From: Deltaproteobacteria bacterium CG07_land_8_20_14_0_80_60_11
GTDB lineage: Bacteria > Desulfobacterota > Desulfobaccia > Desulfobaccales > 0-14-0-80-60-11
Assembly: GCA_002779455.1 (NCBI GenBank)
Contig: PEWM01000032.1
Location: 1 to 18,181, forward strand
DNA length: 18,181 nucleotides
Reading direction: 5' to 3'
The notes below the pieces were generated by a model. The model saw nothing but the letters and a program-made list of their open reading frames with translations. It was not told the origin of the DNA and made no database searches. Of the stretch, positions 1 to 7,675 are shown piece after piece (the first letter of the stretch is position 1; every line of letters starts with the position of its first letter). Position numbers and translations under genes: made by a program.

Positions 1-1136
1 CGCGTCCCGCCCAATAATTTCGGCTCCAATACTTCCAGGAGTCCCTCGGCCTGGAAGGTGTCGGGCACCACCTCCGCCACCAGGTAAAAGTCCCTCAAGG
101 CCTGGGCCGTAGCCGGGCCGATGACCGCCAGCCTGGCGCGCCCCAAAACCCGGACATCCAGTCCCATATGGAAGAGCCGGTCCATGAAGGCGCGCACCCC
201 GTTGGCGCTGGTAAAAATCACCCAGTCATAGCGCGTCAGGTGCTGCAAGGCCGCGTCCAGGGGCGCATAATCGGCGGGCGGCATAATCTCGATGGTGGGC
301 GCCTCCAGGCACCGGGCCCCGGCCGCGTTGAGCAGTTCCACCAGACGGGACGCCTGGTCCCGGGACCGGGTCACCAGCACGGTTTTGCCCCACAGGGGGC
401 GGTTCTCCCACCATGTCAAGCTACCGGCCAGTTCCACCACCCCGCCGACTACCAGCACCGCCGGGGGGCTGATGTCGACCTCCCGGGCGCGCGCGGCGAT
501 AGTGGCCAGGGTCCCCACCACGGTGCGCTGGGTAAGCGTGGTCCCCGATTGGATCACCGCGGCCGGGGTCTCCGGGGCCCGCCCCGCGGCCACCAGCCGC
601 CGGCAGTTTTCCGCCAGGTTTTTCACCCCCATGAGAAAGACCAGGGTACCGGGGTTTTGCCCCAGGGCCGCCCACGGTATGGTGCTGGCCTCCTTGGCGG
701 GGTCTTCGTGGCCGGTGATGAAGGTTGCCAGGGTGGTGTAGCGCCGGTGGGTCACCGGGATGCCGGCGTAGGCCGGCGCCGCCACCGCCGAAGTCACCCC
801 GGGCACCACTTCGAAGGGGATACCGGCCGCGGCCAACTCTTCCGCTTCCTCGCCGCCCCGGCCAAAGACAAAGGGGTCGCCGCCCTTGAGGCGCACCACC
901 GTCAGCCCGGCCCGGGCCTTTTGCACCAACAGCTCGTTGATGCCGCCCTGGGGGACCGCGTGGGACCCGGCTTTCTTGCCCACATAGAGAAGCTCGGCCG
1001 AGGCCTTCGCCTCCTTGAGCAACTCGGGGTTGGCCAACTGGTCATAGACCACGACGTCGGCCCGGCGCAAGAGCGAAAGCCCCCTCACCGTGATCAACCC
1101 CGGGTCTCCAGGCCCGGCGCCTACCAGGTAAACCAT
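1..1136 (-). CDS. cobA-hemD: Uroporphyrinogen-III C-methyltransferase / uroporphyrinogen-III synthase fusion (partial, C-terminus beyond left edge)
   Basis: Two tetrapyrrole enzymes in one chain. The N-terminal domain should methylate uroporphyrinogen III to precorrin-2 using SAM; the C-terminal domain should close hydroxymethylbilane to uroporphyrinogen III, feeding siroheme, cobalamin and heme branches in the cytosol. I read 378 codons from ATG at 1134-1136. Residues 1-240 are a SUMT domain: start VGAGPGDPGLIT, then RLKGGDPFVFGRGGEE (82-97), VPGVTSA (111-117) and THRRY (129-133). HemD begins near residue 250 (KTVLVTRSRDQ, 251-261), with FTSANGV at 308-314. About 60-80 residues should lie outside the window. 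The start has no visible Shine-Dalgarno; a TATCAT box ends 7 nt before the ATG, so a leaderless transcript is possible. It is co-directional with the hemerythrin gene, 228 bp upstream. Identity is confident; whether both domains are complete cannot be seen. Confidence 0.95.
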   Translation of the reverse strand, partial: MVYLVGAGPGDPGLITVRGLSLLRRADVVVYDQLANPELLKEAKASAELLYVGKKAGSHAVPQGGINELLVQKARAGLTVVRLKGGDPFVFGRGGEEAEELAAAGIPFEVVPGVTSAVAAPAYAGIPVTHRRYTTLATFITGHEDPAKEASTIPWAALGQNPGTLVFLMGVKNLAENCRRLVAAGRAPETPAAVIQSGTTLTQRTVVGTLATIAARAREVDISPPAVLVVGGVVELAGSLTWWENRPLWGKTVLVTRSRDQASRLVELLNAAGARCLEAPTIEIMPPADYAPLDAALQHLTRYDWVIFTSANGVRAFMDRLFHMGLDVRVLGRARLAVIGPATAQALRDFYLVAEVVPDTFQAEGLLEVLEPKLLGGT

Positions 1137-1163
1137 AAAAAGAATGATAACATAATTTATGGT

Positions 1164-1181
1164 CCGGGGCTAAAGCCCCGG
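1164..1181. repeat. GC-rich palindrome CCGGGGC-TAAA-GCCCCGG
   Basis: Perfect 7-bp arms around a TAAA loop, in the gap between the hemerythrin gene and cobA-hemD. No T-run follows on either strand, so it does not look like an intrinsic terminator. It is likely a short dispersed repeat, although a hairpin role in the cobA-hemD leader cannot be excluded. Confidence 0.6.
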
Positions 1182-1270
1182 CCCGAAAAAGTGATAGGGG
1201 GAGGGCCAGGGACCCTTACAAAAATACCAAAAAGTCCCTGTCCTCCCCCCAAGCCCCCCTCCCAACCCCA

Positions 1271-1326
1271 TGTAGGGGCGGACCCGCGTGTCCGCCCTGG
1301 GCGCACACCTAGGTGCGCCCCTACAG
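1271..1326. repeat. GTAGG-tagged double palindrome (REP-like)
   Basis: Outer arms TGTAGGGGCG and CGCCCCTACA enclose two inner hairpins: GGGCGGAC/GTCCGCCC (1276-1283 with 1290-1297) and GGGCGCAC/GTGCGCCC (1299-1306 with 1313-1320). The whole unit can fold as a three-way junction. It has the same architecture as the element at 15095-15141 but different stem sequences. It is non-coding and sits between hemerythrin and cobA-hemD. Confidence 0.75.
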
Positions 1327-1364
1327 GGAGTTTTGGCTGGGTTACTGGCCATCATCCCAGCCTT

Positions 1365-1943
1365 TTAGTGACAGGTCTTGCAGCCCCGCCGCTGCTCCAT
1401 GGACTCCACCACCCCGCGGTATTTTTCGTGGATCAATTGGCGGTCGAACTCCTGCATCCGGGCCAGCAAGCCGGCCTGCTCGGCCTCGCTGAAATAGGCC
1501 ATGCAGGGGATAAAGAAGTGCTGGTCTTCTTTGTCGATGTGGCGGGGGTAGAACTCCACCAGCTTTCCCATCTGCTCCATGAGGTCGTCCAGGGCCCCGG
1601 GCTTTTCCAGGAGATAGGCTTCCTTGGCCTTGACCAGGCTGGCGGTGGCCTCCCGGGCCCAGGCATGCTCCCGGATCAATTCATCCACGATCTGCCGGTG
1701 CTCCGGGGACAGGTTTTTCTCCGCCAGGGCCTTGAACAGCAGGTCTTCCTCCTTGCCGTGGTGGCAGCGGTCGGCATAGGTGCGGATAAAATCCACCGCA
1801 GTGTCGATGAACCCCGGGTCCACAAAGGCAAACTCCGGGTCCACCTCGGTATTATCCTTAATCCGCTTGAACTCACGAGCCATGAGGGTGAGCAGGCGCT
1901 CGATCAGGCGGTGTTCGATCATCAACGGGCCGATGGGTTGCAT
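1365..1943 (-). CDS. Hemerythrin-like HHE domain protein with C-terminal CxxCH
   Basis: A 192-aa cytosolic protein with no signal peptide or membrane segment. The diiron ligand pattern of HHE/hemerythrin proteins is intact: H11, H62-xxx-E66, H93 and H135-xxx-E139, in an all-helical chain. Such proteins bind O2 or NO, or sense or buffer iron and oxygen. The chain ends exactly in CKTCH (188-192), a CxxCH motif. That would be a heme-c site in an exported protein, but nothing here directs export, so a metal or redox role is more likely. AAGAGGA at 1953-1959 precedes the ATG by 9 nt. The gene follows the DUF362 ferredoxin gene in the same direction, separated by 85 bp that is mostly a 64-bp inverted repeat. 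An oxidative-stress or redox setting is plausible. The fold is confident; the ligand and role are not. Confidence 0.88.
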   Translation of the reverse strand: MQPIGPLMIEHRLIERLLTLMAREFKRIKDNTEVDPEFAFVDPGFIDTAVDFIRTYADRCHHGKEEDLLFKALAEKNLSPEHRQIVDELIREHAWAREATASLVKAKEAYLLEKPGALDDLMEQMGKLVEFYPRHIDKEDQHFFIPCMAYFSEAEQAGLLARMQEFDRQLIHEKYRGVVESMEQRRGCKTCH

Positions 1944-1965
1944 AACATTAAATCCTCTTAATTGT

Positions 1966-2029
1966 AACCGCCGATGAACGCAGATAAACGCGGATAAAAA
2001 TCCGCGTCCATCGGCGTTTATCGGCGGTT
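1966..2029. repeat. 64-bp imperfect inverted repeat (AACCGCCGAT...AAACGCGGAT type)
   Basis: The arms at 1966-1994 and 2001-2029 match at 25 of 29 positions when one is reversed, around a short A-rich loop. It is built of near-tandem units such as GATGAACGC and GATAAACGC. It begins on the last base of the DUF362 stop codon and ends 6 bp from the hemerythrin Shine-Dalgarno, so it fills the intergenic space of this gene pair. In an mRNA it would be a long stable hairpin that could shield the upstream 3' end or reduce read-through. Confidence 0.8.
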
Positions 2030-3147
2030 CAGATTTTCACCAGTTCGTACGCCCGGGTCCCCAGGCCCAGCTTCTCGGCGTATTCCAGCTGGATGGGCCA
2101 GTCCACCTGGGGATAGATTTCCTTAAACTTGTCGCTGCCGGGGCTCAGGTTTTGGAGACAGGAGCCGGCCAGGCCCGGGCTTTCCACCACCAGGTCGGCG
2201 CAGGCCTGGTCGATGGCCACCGGGTCCCGGGAGGCCACGATGCCGAGGTCCCCCACGATGGGCAGGTCGTTGTGGCCGTAGCAGTCGCAGGCCGGGGACA
2301 CCTGGGTGATGAAGTTGACGAAGACGCCCCGGTCGTGCTTGGTGGACATGACGCCGTAGGCGTATTCCATCATCTTCTTCAAGAACACCGGAATGGATTC
2401 GTTCCACTGGATCTGGATGTTGCCGTAAGGGCAGACCAGGATGCACTCGGCGCAGCCGACGCATTTGGAGGGGTCAATGACCGCCTTTTCCGTCTCGGGG
2501 TTGATGCTGATGGCCTCCTGGGCGCAATGGACCACGCAGTCGCCGCAGCCGGTGCATTTCTTCTCGGTCACCTTGGGGGCGATATTGGAGTGCTGGGAGA
2601 GCTTGCCTTTGCGGGAGGCGCAGCCCATCCCCAGGTTTTTCAGCGCCCCCCCGAAGCCCGAGAGTTCGTGCAGCTTGAAGTGGGTCAGGGTCACCAGGGC
2701 TTCGGCCTCCACGATGGCCTCGGCCAGAAACACGGACTTAAACTGCTCGCCGTCGATCGCCACTTCCACTTCGGCCTTGCCGGTGAGGCCGTCGGCGATG
2801 ACCAGAGGCGCCCGCACCACCGCGTAGGCAAAACCGTTTTCAATGGCCGTGGTCAGGTGGCTCACCGATTCGCTTCGGGTACCTACGTACAGGGTATTGG
2901 CGTCGGTCAAGAAGGGGCGGCCCCCCAGGTCCCAAATCTTGTCCACCACCTGGCGCACATACAGGGGCCGGATGAAGGCGGTGTTGCCCTTCTCCCCGAA
3001 ATGCAGCTTCACCGCAATAAGAGGCCGCTTCTTGCGGCGGTGAATGATGCTCTTAACCTCCAGGGCGTCCAACAACCGCTGAAACTTCTTGAAATTGGGC
3101 TCCTTGGCGGAGGCCCGGAGATCCATGAAAAAAACTTGGCTGGGCAT
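2029..3147 (-). CDS. DUF362 domain protein with two [4Fe-4S] ferredoxin motifs
   Basis: A 372-aa predicted cytosolic iron-sulfur protein. The N-terminal and central part is DUF362 (VKLHFGEKGNTAFIRP near 46-61; THFKLHELSGFGGALKNLGMG near 155-175). A bacterial-ferredoxin insert follows with two cluster motifs: C198-xx-C201-xx-C204-xxx-C208 and C229-xx-C232-xx-C235-xxx-C239-P. The C-terminal part resumes DUF362 (CDCYGHNDLPIVGDLGI; ASRDPVAIDQACADL). Members of this family are common in anaerobes and are often annotated as ferredoxins, but the reaction is unknown. A weak Shine-Dalgarno (TGAGGT) precedes the ATG. It is first in the visible minus-strand group with hemerythrin and cobA-hemD, suggesting redox or tetrapyrrole metabolism, although large repeats separate these genes. 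The stop codon abuts the 64-bp inverted repeat. Confidence 0.93.
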   Translation of the reverse strand: MPSQVFFMDLRASAKEPNFKKFQRLLDALEVKSIIHRRKKRPLIAVKLHFGEKGNTAFIRPLYVRQVVDKIWDLGGRPFLTDANTLYVGTRSESVSHLTTAIENGFAYAVVRAPLVIADGLTGKAEVEVAIDGEQFKSVFLAEAIVEAEALVTLTHFKLHELSGFGGALKNLGMGCASRKGKLSQHSNIAPKVTEKKCTGCGDCVVHCAQEAISINPETEKAVIDPSKCVGCAECILVCPYGNIQIQWNESIPVFLKKMMEYAYGVMSTKHDRGVFVNFITQVSPACDCYGHNDLPIVGDLGIVASRDPVAIDQACADLVVESPGLAGSCLQNLSPGSDKFKEIYPQVDWPIQLEYAEKLGLGTRAYELVKI

Positions 3148-3300
3148 TATTTACCTCATTAGTAGCCGGTTATTAGTCTATTTGGTATTATCATGTTCAG
3201 GGTTTTAAGGCCAGGGTGAAACATCTCTTCCGGGTGAATACCGGACTGTCATCTATGGGGCTCCGGCCCACCCGTAAAGCATGAAAGGATGGTATAGGCT

Positions 3301-3390
3301 GGTGGCACAGCCTTTCCAGGCTGTGCCCGACTAACCTGCTTCCTGGCACAGGCTGGAAAGCCTGTGCCACCGATTTAAAAAACTTTTCAG
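3301..3390. repeat. 'SVAQAFQPV' interspersed palindromic repeat, copy 1
   Basis: Two hairpins lie back to back: GGCACAGCC/GGCTGTGCC (3304-3312 with 3319-3327) and GGCACAGGC/GCCTGTGCC (3345-3353 with 3360-3368). The two halves are also complementary to each other. A tail to 3390 ends in AACTTTTCAG. Read on the minus strand it encodes SVAQAFQPV, a peptide that recurs in spurious short ORFs of repeat-rich genomes. A 22-base core starting CGGTGGCACAGG is identical to positions 13020-13041. It ends 16 bp before the DegT aminotransferase start, so the promoter of that cluster must lie within or upstream of it. Confidence 0.85.
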
Positions 3391-3406
3391 GACAGGGTCG
3401 AACCGA

Positions 3407-4540
3407 ATGATTCATATCTCCAGGTCGGTGGTGGGGGCGGCCGAACTCGAGGCCATGGGCCGGGTCATGTGCGAAGATGGCTACCTGGGTATGGGCCGGG
3501 AAGTTCGAGCTTTCGAGGAAGAGCTGCAGGAATACTTAGGCGGCCAGGACCGCGCGGTCATCTGCCTCAATTCCGGCACCGCGGCCCTGCATCTGGCGGT
3601 TGCTGCGGTCACCAGCCCCGGGGATGAAGTCCTGGTCCAATCATTGACTTTTGTGGCCTCGTTCCAGGCGATCAGTGCGGCGGGCGCGGTGCCGGTGGCC
3701 TGCGAAGTTTACCCGGAGACGGTAACCCTGGACCTGGAGGATGCCGCCCGCAGAATTACGCCCCGCACCCGGGCGGTGATGCCGGTCCATTACGCCAGCA
3801 ACCCCGGCGACCTTGAGGCCATCTATGAGTTTGCCCGGCGTCATGGGTTGCGGGTAATTGAAGACGCAGCCCATGCCTTCGGATGCACCTATAAGGGGCG
3901 GAAGATCGGCTCGTTCGGCGACCTGGCCTGCTTCAGCTTTGACGGGCTTAAAAATATCACCAGCGGCGAAGGGGGGGCGGTGGTCACTTCGGACCCGAGG
4001 GTTATTCAAGCAGTTCAAGATGCCCGCCTGTTGGGGGTGCAACGGGACACCGAAAAACGTTATCAGGGGGCGCGGAGTTGGGAGTTCGACGTCCAACAGC
4101 AGGGGTATAGGTACCATCTGAGCAACCTGTTTGCGGCCATAGGAAGGGTGCAACTGCGGCGCTTTGAAGGAGAATTCAAACCGCGGCGCATTGAATTGGC
4201 CCAAAAATACCGCGCCGCCCTTACCGGCACGAGAGATCTACAACTCTTGCACGGCGATCCAGGCCCGATTGTCCCCCATATATTTCCCGTCAGGGTGGTA
4301 AACGGGAAGCGGGATGGGTTGCGGCAATTTTTGCTGGAACAAGGGATTGAATGCGGCATTCACTATAAGCCGAATCACCTGCTCTCTCTTTACGGCGGGG
4401 GCCAAGAGGCGCTGCCGGTTACCGAAAGGCTCTATGAAGAGTTGTTAACTCTGCCCTTGCATGCCGGGTTGGGGGATAAAGAGATTGATTATGCCAGCGC
4501 GGCAGTGGTGGAATTTTTGTCGAAGGCCTCAGGCTGCTAA
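3407..4540 (+). CDS. DegT/DnrJ/EryC1/StrS-family sugar aminotransferase
   Basis: A 377-aa PLP enzyme, the usual family length. These enzymes transfer an amino group, generally from glutamate, to a keto-sugar nucleotide. The fold markers are in order: NSGTAALHLA (55-64), SLTFVASFQAI (79-89), PVHYASNPGD (126-135), IEDAAHAFG (151-159, D153 being the expected pyridine-nitrogen partner) and FSFDGLKNITSGEGG (176-190) with Schiff-base lysine K182. The C-terminal HIFPVRV...GIHYKPNHLL segment is typical. The ATG at 3407 has an AGGACAGGG stretch upstream as a modest ribosome site. It opens the plus-strand cluster with an ABC exporter, an SDR enzyme and RfbA, so a dTDP- or other nucleotide-linked amino sugar is the likely product. 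The exact keto-sugar cannot be told from sequence. Confidence 0.92.
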   Translation: MIHISRSVVGAAELEAMGRVMCEDGYLGMGREVRAFEEELQEYLGGQDRAVICLNSGTAALHLAVAAVTSPGDEVLVQSLTFVASFQAISAAGAVPVACEVYPETVTLDLEDAARRITPRTRAVMPVHYASNPGDLEAIYEFARRHGLRVIEDAAHAFGCTYKGRKIGSFGDLACFSFDGLKNITSGEGGAVVTSDPRVIQAVQDARLLGVQRDTEKRYQGARSWEFDVQQQGYRYHLSNLFAAIGRVQLRRFEGEFKPRRIELAQKYRAALTGTRDLQLLHGDPGPIVPHIFPVRVVNGKRDGLRQFLLEQGIECGIHYKPNHLLSLYGGGQEALPVTERLYEELLTLPLHAGLGDKEIDYASAAVVEFLSKASGC

Positions 4541-4607
4541 AGCTGCGCCTGAGCTGCACCCAGTTACCTTAGACACGGAATTGGGTTAAATAATAGAGTC
4601 TGTGTTC

Positions 4608-4614
4608 AAGGAGG
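4608..4614 (+). promoter_or_regulatory. Strong Shine-Dalgarno AAGGAGG for the leader ORF
   Basis: A perfect AAGGAGG lies 7 nt before the ATG at 4622. It serves the 14-codon ORF directly. The ABC transporter ATG at 4670 is 55 nt away and has no such site of its own. Confidence 0.75.
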
Positions 4615-4621
4615 ACGTGAA

Positions 4622-4666
4622 ATGGAAGAAGGGAAGAAGGCGGTCGGGGCACGCTTCCATGCCTAA
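4622..4666 (+). CDS. 14-codon leader ORF in frame with, and 3 nt before, the ABC transporter
   Basis: Encodes MEEGKKAVGARFHA and stops at TAA 4664-4666. It has the best ribosome-binding site in the plus-strand cluster and ends three bases before the transporter ATG (4670), in the same reading frame. The simplest reading is translational coupling: ribosomes finish the leader and re-initiate on the transporter, which lacks a Shine-Dalgarno. Alternatives are an attenuator peptide, or an ancestral N-terminal extension of the transporter now cut by a stop codon. The peptide is basic and hydrophilic, too short for a fold, and has no leader/core look of a modified peptide. Confidence 0.5.
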   Translation: MEEGKKAVGARFHA

Positions 4667-4669
4667 CTT

Positions 4670-6487
4670 ATGAAACCTGCGGAATCCATCCAAGAGAAGA
4701 TAAGGCACAGTTTGCACCTGGAACGCGCCCTTCGCCTGATCTGGCAAAGCGCCCCGGGGTGGACCGCGGCAAATTTCGGGCTCATCCTGATCCAGGGCTT
4801 GCTTCCCCTGGTTTCTCTTTACCTGATGAAGCTGATAGTCGATGCCGTCACTGCCGGGTTGATGGCCCCCGAAAAACCTGAGGCCCTCAAAAGAGTAATC
4901 CTGCTTATCGTCATCGCGGCGGCCGTGGCCTTGTTTGCCGCGGGCTGCCGCTCCCTTTCGGAGATTGTCAAGGAGGCCCAGACCCAGGTGATCACCGACC
5001 ATGTTGCCGACGTCATCCATGGCAAGTCGGTAGCGATGGACCTGTCGTATTACGAAGACCCCAAATACTACGACACTCTGCACCGGGCCCAGGAGGAGGC
5101 TACTTACCGGCCGACCAGCCTCATGAACAGCCTGATGCAACTGGGTCAAAGCGGCATCTCGTTGGTAGCCCTGGCAGGGTTGCTGGTCTCGTTTCATTGG
5201 TGGGTTGCCGCCATGCTTTTTGTGGCTACGGTCCCCGGGGTTTCGATGCGCTTGAGATACGCCAAAAAGATGTACGATTGGCAGCGCCAGCACACCCAGG
5301 CGGAGAGGCGGGCCTATTATTATCATTGGATGCTCACCGACGGGGGCCATGCTCAGGAGATCCGGCTTTTTAACCTGGGGGCGCTTTTCATGGATTGGTT
5401 CCGGGAGTTACGAAAAAAGCTCCGGGTCGAAAAGCTGCAAATTTCCGCCAGACGGTCCTTGGCGGATTTAATCACCCAGGCCAGCGCCACCTTGGCGATT
5501 TTCGGCGCGCTGGCTTTTGTTGCCTACCAGACCATCAAGGGGGCAATCACCCTCGGCGATATGGTCATGTACTACGGGGCCTTTCAGCGGGCCCAGGGGT
5601 CTCTTCAGGAAATCTGGACCAGCCTGACCAGGCTTTACGAGGATAACCTCTTTCTCGCCAACTTTAGCGAGTTCCTTGATCTCAAGCCGAAACTCGTGAA
5701 GCCTTCTCCTGCAACACCTTGTCCCCGCCCGATCAAGGAAGGGATTCTCCTGGATCGGGTCAATTTCCATTATCCCACCGGGGAGAGAGTTGTGCTGGAG
5801 GATATCAGTCTCCAGATTTTGCCGGGCCAGGTAGTGGCCCTGGTGGGTGAGAATGGCTCGGGGAAAACGACTCTTATCAAGCTCCTCTGCCGCCTCTATG
5901 ACCCAGTAAGCGGCAATATTACCATTGACAAGATTGATCTGCGCCGATTTGATCCCGGCGATCTGAGGCGAGAAATCAGCGTCATTCTTCAAGATTACGC
6001 CCATTACTGCCTGACGGCGCGGGAAAATATCTGGCTGGGAGACATCAACCTGAACTCCCGGGATGACAAGATTTACGCCGCGGCCAGGCGGGCGGGAGCC
6101 GATAATTTTATCAAAAAGTTGCCCCGGGGGTATGAGACCGTTTTGGGTCACGAGTTTGAGGACCAGGGAGAACTCAGCCTCGGCGAATGGCAGAAAGTGG
6201 CCCTGGCCCGGGCCTTCCTGCGCGACGCCCAGTTGATCATTCTGGATGAACCCACCAGTTGGATGGATGCCCGGGCGGAATACGAAATTTTCGCATCCTT
6301 TCAGCAAATGTTTAAAGACCGCATGGTTCTGCTCATCAGCCATCGCTTTTCCACCGTCAGGCTGGCAGATCACATTTTTGTGATGGAGAATGGGCGGATA
6401 ATCGAAAGCGGGGCGCATCGCGAGTTAATGCAGCGGGGCGGCAAGTATGCGCGGTTATTTGACATGCAGGCGAGCTCTTATCGATAA
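4670..6487 (+). CDS. ABC exporter, fused permease and ATPase (type IV exporter fold)
   Basis: A 605-aa half-transporter expected to work as a homodimer in the inner membrane. Hydrophobic segments lie near residues 33-60, 76-93, 162-195 and 268-304. The ATPase has Walker A GENGSGKT (393-400), Q-loop Q441, signature LSLGEWQ (502-508) in place of LSGGQ, Walker B LIILDE (522-527), D-loop SWMD (530-533; usually SALD) and H-loop H558. The signature and D-loop variants do not remove catalytic residues. The substrate is unknown; with an aminotransferase, an SDR and RfbA alongside, a lipid-linked or glycosylated product is reasonable, but peptide or drug exporters share this architecture. There is no ribosome site directly before the ATG; the preceding leader ORF probably delivers ribosomes. 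The SDR gene follows after about 150 bp. Confidence 0.93.
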   Translation: MKPAESIQEKIRHSLHLERALRLIWQSAPGWTAANFGLILIQGLLPLVSLYLMKLIVDAVTAGLMAPEKPEALKRVILLIVIAAAVALFAAGCRSLSEIVKEAQTQVITDHVADVIHGKSVAMDLSYYEDPKYYDTLHRAQEEATYRPTSLMNSLMQLGQSGISLVALAGLLVSFHWWVAAMLFVATVPGVSMRLRYAKKMYDWQRQHTQAERRAYYYHWMLTDGGHAQEIRLFNLGALFMDWFRELRKKLRVEKLQISARRSLADLITQASATLAIFGALAFVAYQTIKGAITLGDMVMYYGAFQRAQGSLQEIWTSLTRLYEDNLFLANFSEFLDLKPKLVKPSPATPCPRPIKEGILLDRVNFHYPTGERVVLEDISLQILPGQVVALVGENGSGKTTLIKLLCRLYDPVSGNITIDKIDLRRFDPGDLRREISVILQDYAHYCLTARENIWLGDINLNSRDDKIYAAARRAGADNFIKKLPRGYETVLGHEFEDQGELSLGEWQKVALARAFLRDAQLIILDEPTSWMDARAEYEIFASFQQMFKDRMVLLISHRFSTVRLADHIFVMENGRIIESGAHRELMQRGGKYARLFDMQASSYR

Positions 6488-6637
6488 AGCAAGCCTGGGC
6501 TGATTTAAGTGGGGCCAGGGTTTCTTACACTGCCCGGAGATGTTAGGTGCAGGCCGCCTCAAGGTGATAAGCTGCGCCGATAAAACGATCCAACGGGGTG
6601 AATTATTTTAGAATTAGCGACGCTCAAAGGCGCCCGG

Positions 6638-7597
6638 GTGCTGATCACCGGCGGCGCGGGCATGATCGGCAGCACCATCGCCCACCTGGCGGTGGCCCAG
6701 GGGGCCCAGGTCAGCATCCTGGACGCCATGCTGCCCCTGTATGGAGGCAACCGGTTCAATCTCCGGGGTATTCTCGATGAAGTCCGGTTCATTGAGGGTG
6801 ATATCCGGGATCTGGATTTGATGCGGCGGGTGGTTCCCGGGTGCGATTACATTTTCAGTCTGGCCGGCCAGGTGAGCTACGTGGACAGCAACACCGAGCC
6901 TCTCCTGGACCTGGATATCAACTGCAAGGGGCACCTCCAGGTGCTGGAGGCCTGTCGCCGGGAGAACCCCCAGGCCAAGCTGCTCTTTGCCAGTTCCCGG
7001 TTTGTCTATGGCCGGATCGAATACAATCCGGTGGATGAAAACCACCCGTTTAACTGTTTGAGCATCTACGGCATCCACAAGCTGGCGGGCGAGAAGTATT
7101 ATCGCTTTTATCACGAGGCCTACGGTTTAAAGACCGTGAGCGTGCGCATTGCCAACCCCTACGGGCCCCGGCAGCAGATGAAACACAGCAAATACGGCAT
7201 TGTCAACTGGTTCATCCGCCTGGCCCTGGATGGTCAGCCGTTGACGGTGTTCGGCGACGGGCAGCAGCACCGGGATTATATCTATAACAAAGATTTGGCC
7301 GAAGGTTGTATCGCTCTCATGCTGAGCCCGGAAACCGAAGGCCAGGTCTATAACCTGGGCAGCGGCGCCGCGGTGCCGTTTATCGAGATGGCGCGCCTGG
7401 TGGCGGCGGCGGTGCCCGGTACCGAATTGCGGCAGGTGGCGTGGCCCCAGGATCGGTATTTCGTCGAAACCGGGGATTATCTCAGCGATATCACCCGGAT
7501 CACCGCGGCCACGGGCTGGCGGCCCAAAACCACCCACAAGGACGGGATTGAACGCACCGTGGCTTATTATCGTGAACATCAGAAAGAATACTGGTAG
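6638..7597 (+). CDS. Extended SDR NAD-dependent epimerase/dehydratase (start uncertain, possibly 6602-6605)
   Basis: A Rossmann-fold sugar-nucleotide enzyme. Counted from GTG 6638 (319 aa): LITGGAGMIGS (2-12) binds NAD, S119/S120 sits in LLFASSRFVYG, and Y144-GIH-K148 is the catalytic YxxxK. VRIANPYGPRQ (169-179), VFGDGQQHRDYIY (204-216) and the C-terminal TGWRP are typical of extended SDRs acting on UDP-, dTDP- or GDP-sugars. The substrate is not determinable. The frame stays open upstream to a TGA at 6599 and encodes LELATLKGAR, which matches the usual N-terminal lead-in of this family, yet offers no ATG, GTG or TTG. ATT at 6605 has GGGG six bases upstream. Alternatively one T too many at 6606-6609 hides a GTG start at 6598. 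The real protein is probably about 11 residues longer. It lies in the sugar cluster, followed by rfbA. Confidence 0.9.
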   Translation: MLITGGAGMIGSTIAHLAVAQGAQVSILDAMLPLYGGNRFNLRGILDEVRFIEGDIRDLDLMRRVVPGCDYIFSLAGQVSYVDSNTEPLLDLDINCKGHLQVLEACRRENPQAKLLFASSRFVYGRIEYNPVDENHPFNCLSIYGIHKLAGEKYYRFYHEAYGLKTVSVRIANPYGPRQQMKHSKYGIVNWFIRLALDGQPLTVFGDGQQHRDYIYNKDLAEGCIALMLSPETEGQVYNLGSGAAVPFIEMARLVAAAVPGTELRQVAWPQDRYFVETGDYLSDITRITAATGWRPKTTHKDGIERTVAYYREHQKEYW

Positions 7598-7675
7598 CCG
7601 GGCGAGGTAGCTTGCGTAGCCAGGGCTGTTTTATGGGTTATCTCAAATAATTTTCTCTTCAGAAGGGACCACAAG

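Noticed and set aside
168..1961. Long plus-strand open frame of 597 codons
   Set aside because: It is antisense to cobA-hemD and hemerythrin, runs through repeats, is rich in Gly/Pro/His/Arg and has no motif. It is a shadow of high-GC genes.
2152..3162. Plus-strand open frame of 336 codons
   Set aside because: Exactly antisense to the DUF362 gene, with no recognisable domain.
3197..3415. 72-codon minus-strand ORF containing SVAQAFQPV
   Set aside because: It is the translation of an interspersed palindromic repeat and overlaps the aminotransferase start.
6540..6611. 23-codon ORF before the SDR gene
   Set aside because: No usable ribosome-site spacing (GGAG directly abuts ATG) and no conserved look; probably chance.
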